A stretch of DNA of 64,000 bases, from positions 94,581 through 158,580 of the forward strand of contig JAFUFI010000004.1 of NCBI GenBank assembly GCA_017469945.1, written 5' to 3'. The translations under genes and the position numbers were made by a program. This document shows positions 62,865 through 64,000 of the stretch, in pieces. Below the pieces are notes generated by a model, which saw only the letters and a list, made by a program, of their open reading frames with translations, was not told the origin of the DNA and ran no database searches. Each line of letters begins with the position of its first letter. The stretch's first letter is position 1. Source of the DNA: Lachnospiraceae bacterium. GTDB lineage: Bacteria > Bacillota > Clostridia > Lachnospirales > Lachnospiraceae.

Positions 62865-63750
62865 ATATTTTTTCGCCTTTACTTAGATCATCCGAAAATG
62901 CAGTAGCAGCTCCTGACGCACTGCCAAGTTTCAAAGCAAGTTCATAGTTCTTATCTTTAAGATATCCGGTAAGAAATCCGGCAACCATAGAGTCTCCTGC
63001 TCCTACGGTGTTTATAACTTTTCCGTCTATAGCCTTTTCGTAATATGTCTTACCTTCTTCGGAATAAAGAAGGGCTCCCTCAGCGCCGAGCGATACAATA
63101 ACATTTCTCGCACCACTTTCTCGTAACTTCCCGGCGTATTTTAGAATCTCTTCCCTTGAGCGCAGCTTTACATTAAATATCTCTTCTATCTCCTGCAGAT
63201 TCGGCTTTATAAGGAAAGGATGATATTTTAAAACCTTAGTTAGAAGCGATCCGGATGCGTCTACAATAGATAAAATATCGCGATCTTTAAGCATATCAAG
63301 AATTTCTTCATATATCGTATTCGGCAAAGATTTTGGAATACTGCCGGCCAAAATGAGGACATCTCCGCTTTTTAGTTTATCGATTTTTGATAACAATTCT
63401 TTTAAACTATCTTCAGGTATATTGGGTCCTGCAGCATTAATCTCAGTCTCAGTTCCACTATTTTTAAGCTTAACATTAATCCTTGAAAAGCCATCCGGAA
63501 GCATAACAAAATCGGATTTTATCCCTTTTGACTTGAGACCATTTATAATCTCATTTCCTGTAAATCCTGCAGTAAAACCAAGAGCGGTACTTTCCAGTCC
63601 CAGTTCCTTCAAAACAATAGAAACATTAATCCCCTTTCCACCTATAAAATAGCTTTCAGAGGAACTCCTGTTGGTTAACCCGTTATTTATTTCTCCATCC
63701 ATTCGAACTATATAATCGATAGAAGGATTAAATGTAACTGTATAGATCAT
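62836..63750 (-). CDS. fruK: PfkB-family kinase, 1-phosphofructokinase/tagatose-6-phosphate kinase type
   Basis: 304 residues. MIYTVTFNPSIDYIVRMD, the glycine box IGGKGINVSIVLKELG, LAGSIPKSLP, and the catalytic base Asp in VNTVGAGDSMVAGFLTGYL. This subfamily phosphorylates sugar phosphates made by PTS uptake; fructose 1-phosphate is most likely but tagatose 6-phosphate is possible. The ATG at 63750 follows GGGAG. It forms an operon with ptsI. Confidence 0.88.
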   Translation of the reverse strand: MIYTVTFNPSIDYIVRMDGEINNGLTNRSSSESYFIGGKGINVSIVLKELGLESTALGFTAGFTGNEIINGLKSKGIKSDFVMLPDGFSRINVKLKNSGTETEINAAGPNIPEDSLKELLSKIDKLKSGDVLILAGSIPKSLPNTIYEEILDMLKDRDILSIVDASGSLLTKVLKYHPFLIKPNLQEIEEIFNVKLRSREEILKYAGKLRESGARNVIVSLGAEGALLYSEEGKTYYEKAIDGKVINTVGAGDSMVAGFLTGYLKDKNYELALKLGSASGAATAFSDDLSKGEKIYELYRNNLL

Positions 63751-63777
63751 CTTATTCTCTCCCGGAAATATATATGT

Positions 63778-63806
63778 ATAATATCATGTATCTGAATAAC
63801 TATCAA
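63778..63806 (-). promoter_or_regulatory. Promoter of fruK-ptsI
   Basis: TTGATA (63801-63806), 17-bp spacer, TATTAT (63778-63783) on the minus strand, right after the rRNA terminator. Confidence 0.7.
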
Positions 63807-63814
63807 AGTCTGGG

Positions 63815-63845
63815 TAAAAAAAAACTACAACCGAAGTTGTAGTTA
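63815..63845 (-). terminator. Intrinsic terminator of the rRNA operon
   Basis: AACTACAAC-TTCG-GTTGTAGTT, a 9-bp stem with a UUCG tetraloop, then nine T on the minus strand. It lies about 65 bp after the 23S 3' end with no 5S gene between. Confidence 0.92.
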
Positions 63846-63908
63846 AGATTTAAAAAGAATTTATTCCCTGAAAACCGAATACGAATCTACCTTTCAGACT
63901 TCCTATCT

Positions 63909-64000
63909 TGAACAAGCCCTCGACCGATTAGTAAATGTCAGCTGAAAGTGTTACCACTCTTACACCTCATTCCTATCAACCTCATACTCTCTGAGGGGTC
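63909..64000 (-). rRNA. rrl: 23S ribosomal RNA, 3' end
   Basis: The minus strand gives the conserved 3'-terminal region of 23S rRNA: GAGAGTATGAGGTTGATAGG, GTGTAAGAGTGGTAACACTT, CAGCTGACATTTACTAATCG, GTCGAGGGCTTGTTCAA. The gene runs off the right edge, so only about 90 nt are visible. The exact 3' end is placed by analogy with other 23S genes and may be off by a few bases. Confidence 0.95.

Overview
The window is a 64 kb piece of chromosome from a low-to-moderate GC Gram-positive anaerobe. The family is most likely Lachnospiraceae (Butyrivibrio-like). This is inferred from the Clostridia-type housekeeping gene order, the strong AAGGAGG-type ribosome binding sites, the T-box control of trp, the pta/ackA acetate pathway, the diaminopimelate dehydrogenase route to lysine, and the UPF0210/UPF0237 pair. 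I see no phage, integrase, insertion sequence transposase or CRISPR array. Almost every gene is on the minus strand; only the PRPP synthetase-like gene, tmcAL and one tRNA-Leu are on the plus strand.

Layout, left to right: (1) 0-7 kb: partial der, a PDZ/radical SAM DUF512 gene, a divergent PRPP synthetase paralogue and a two-component system. (2) 6.6-17.8 kb: the translation and secretion block ylxM-ffh-rpsP-khpA-rimM-acyltransferase-trmD-rplS-lepB-rbgA-lepB-rnhB-ylqG-ylqH-yraN. An acyltransferase has been inserted into it, and trmD carries a C-terminal acetyltransferase domain. (3) 17.9-28.8 kb: a chemoreceptor, ilvA, then ftsY-smc-rnc-acpP-plsX-rpmF-DUF177. (4) 28.9-35.9 kb: citrate synthase and a trpEGCBA operon, lacking trpD and trpF, behind a tryptophan T-box. 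(5) 35.8-45.4 kb: GH13 glucosidase, GT4 glycosyltransferase, ackA and pta with an unusual structured spacer, tmcAL, and the UPF0210/ACT pair. (6) 45.4-51.3 kb: an operon of zinc-finger membrane protein, polA, coaE, long FtsA-like ATPase and MBL hydrolase, beside a tRNA-Leu. (7) 51.3-59.9 kb: LD-carboxypeptidase, lysA, ddh, ung, hisF, hisH and a 1000-residue acidic repeat membrane protein. (8) 60-64 kb: cheV, ptsI, fruK and the 3' end of a 23S rRNA gene whose operon ends without a 5S gene.

The most unusual observations are: a GC-rich REP-like palindromic repeat that supplies the stop codon of the glucosidase gene and recurs inside the reading frame of the FtsA-like gene; a 123-bp highly structured, GC-richer element between pta and ackA; the TrmD-acetyltransferase fusion; a minisatellite-encoded acidic membrane protein translationally coupled to hisH; and several promoter regions with overlapping inverted repeats. 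The only gene-free stretch over 300 bp (35404-35869) holds the trp T-box leader, its promoter and the REP-like array. Base composition was judged by eye and no database search was run; family names come from motif recognition.
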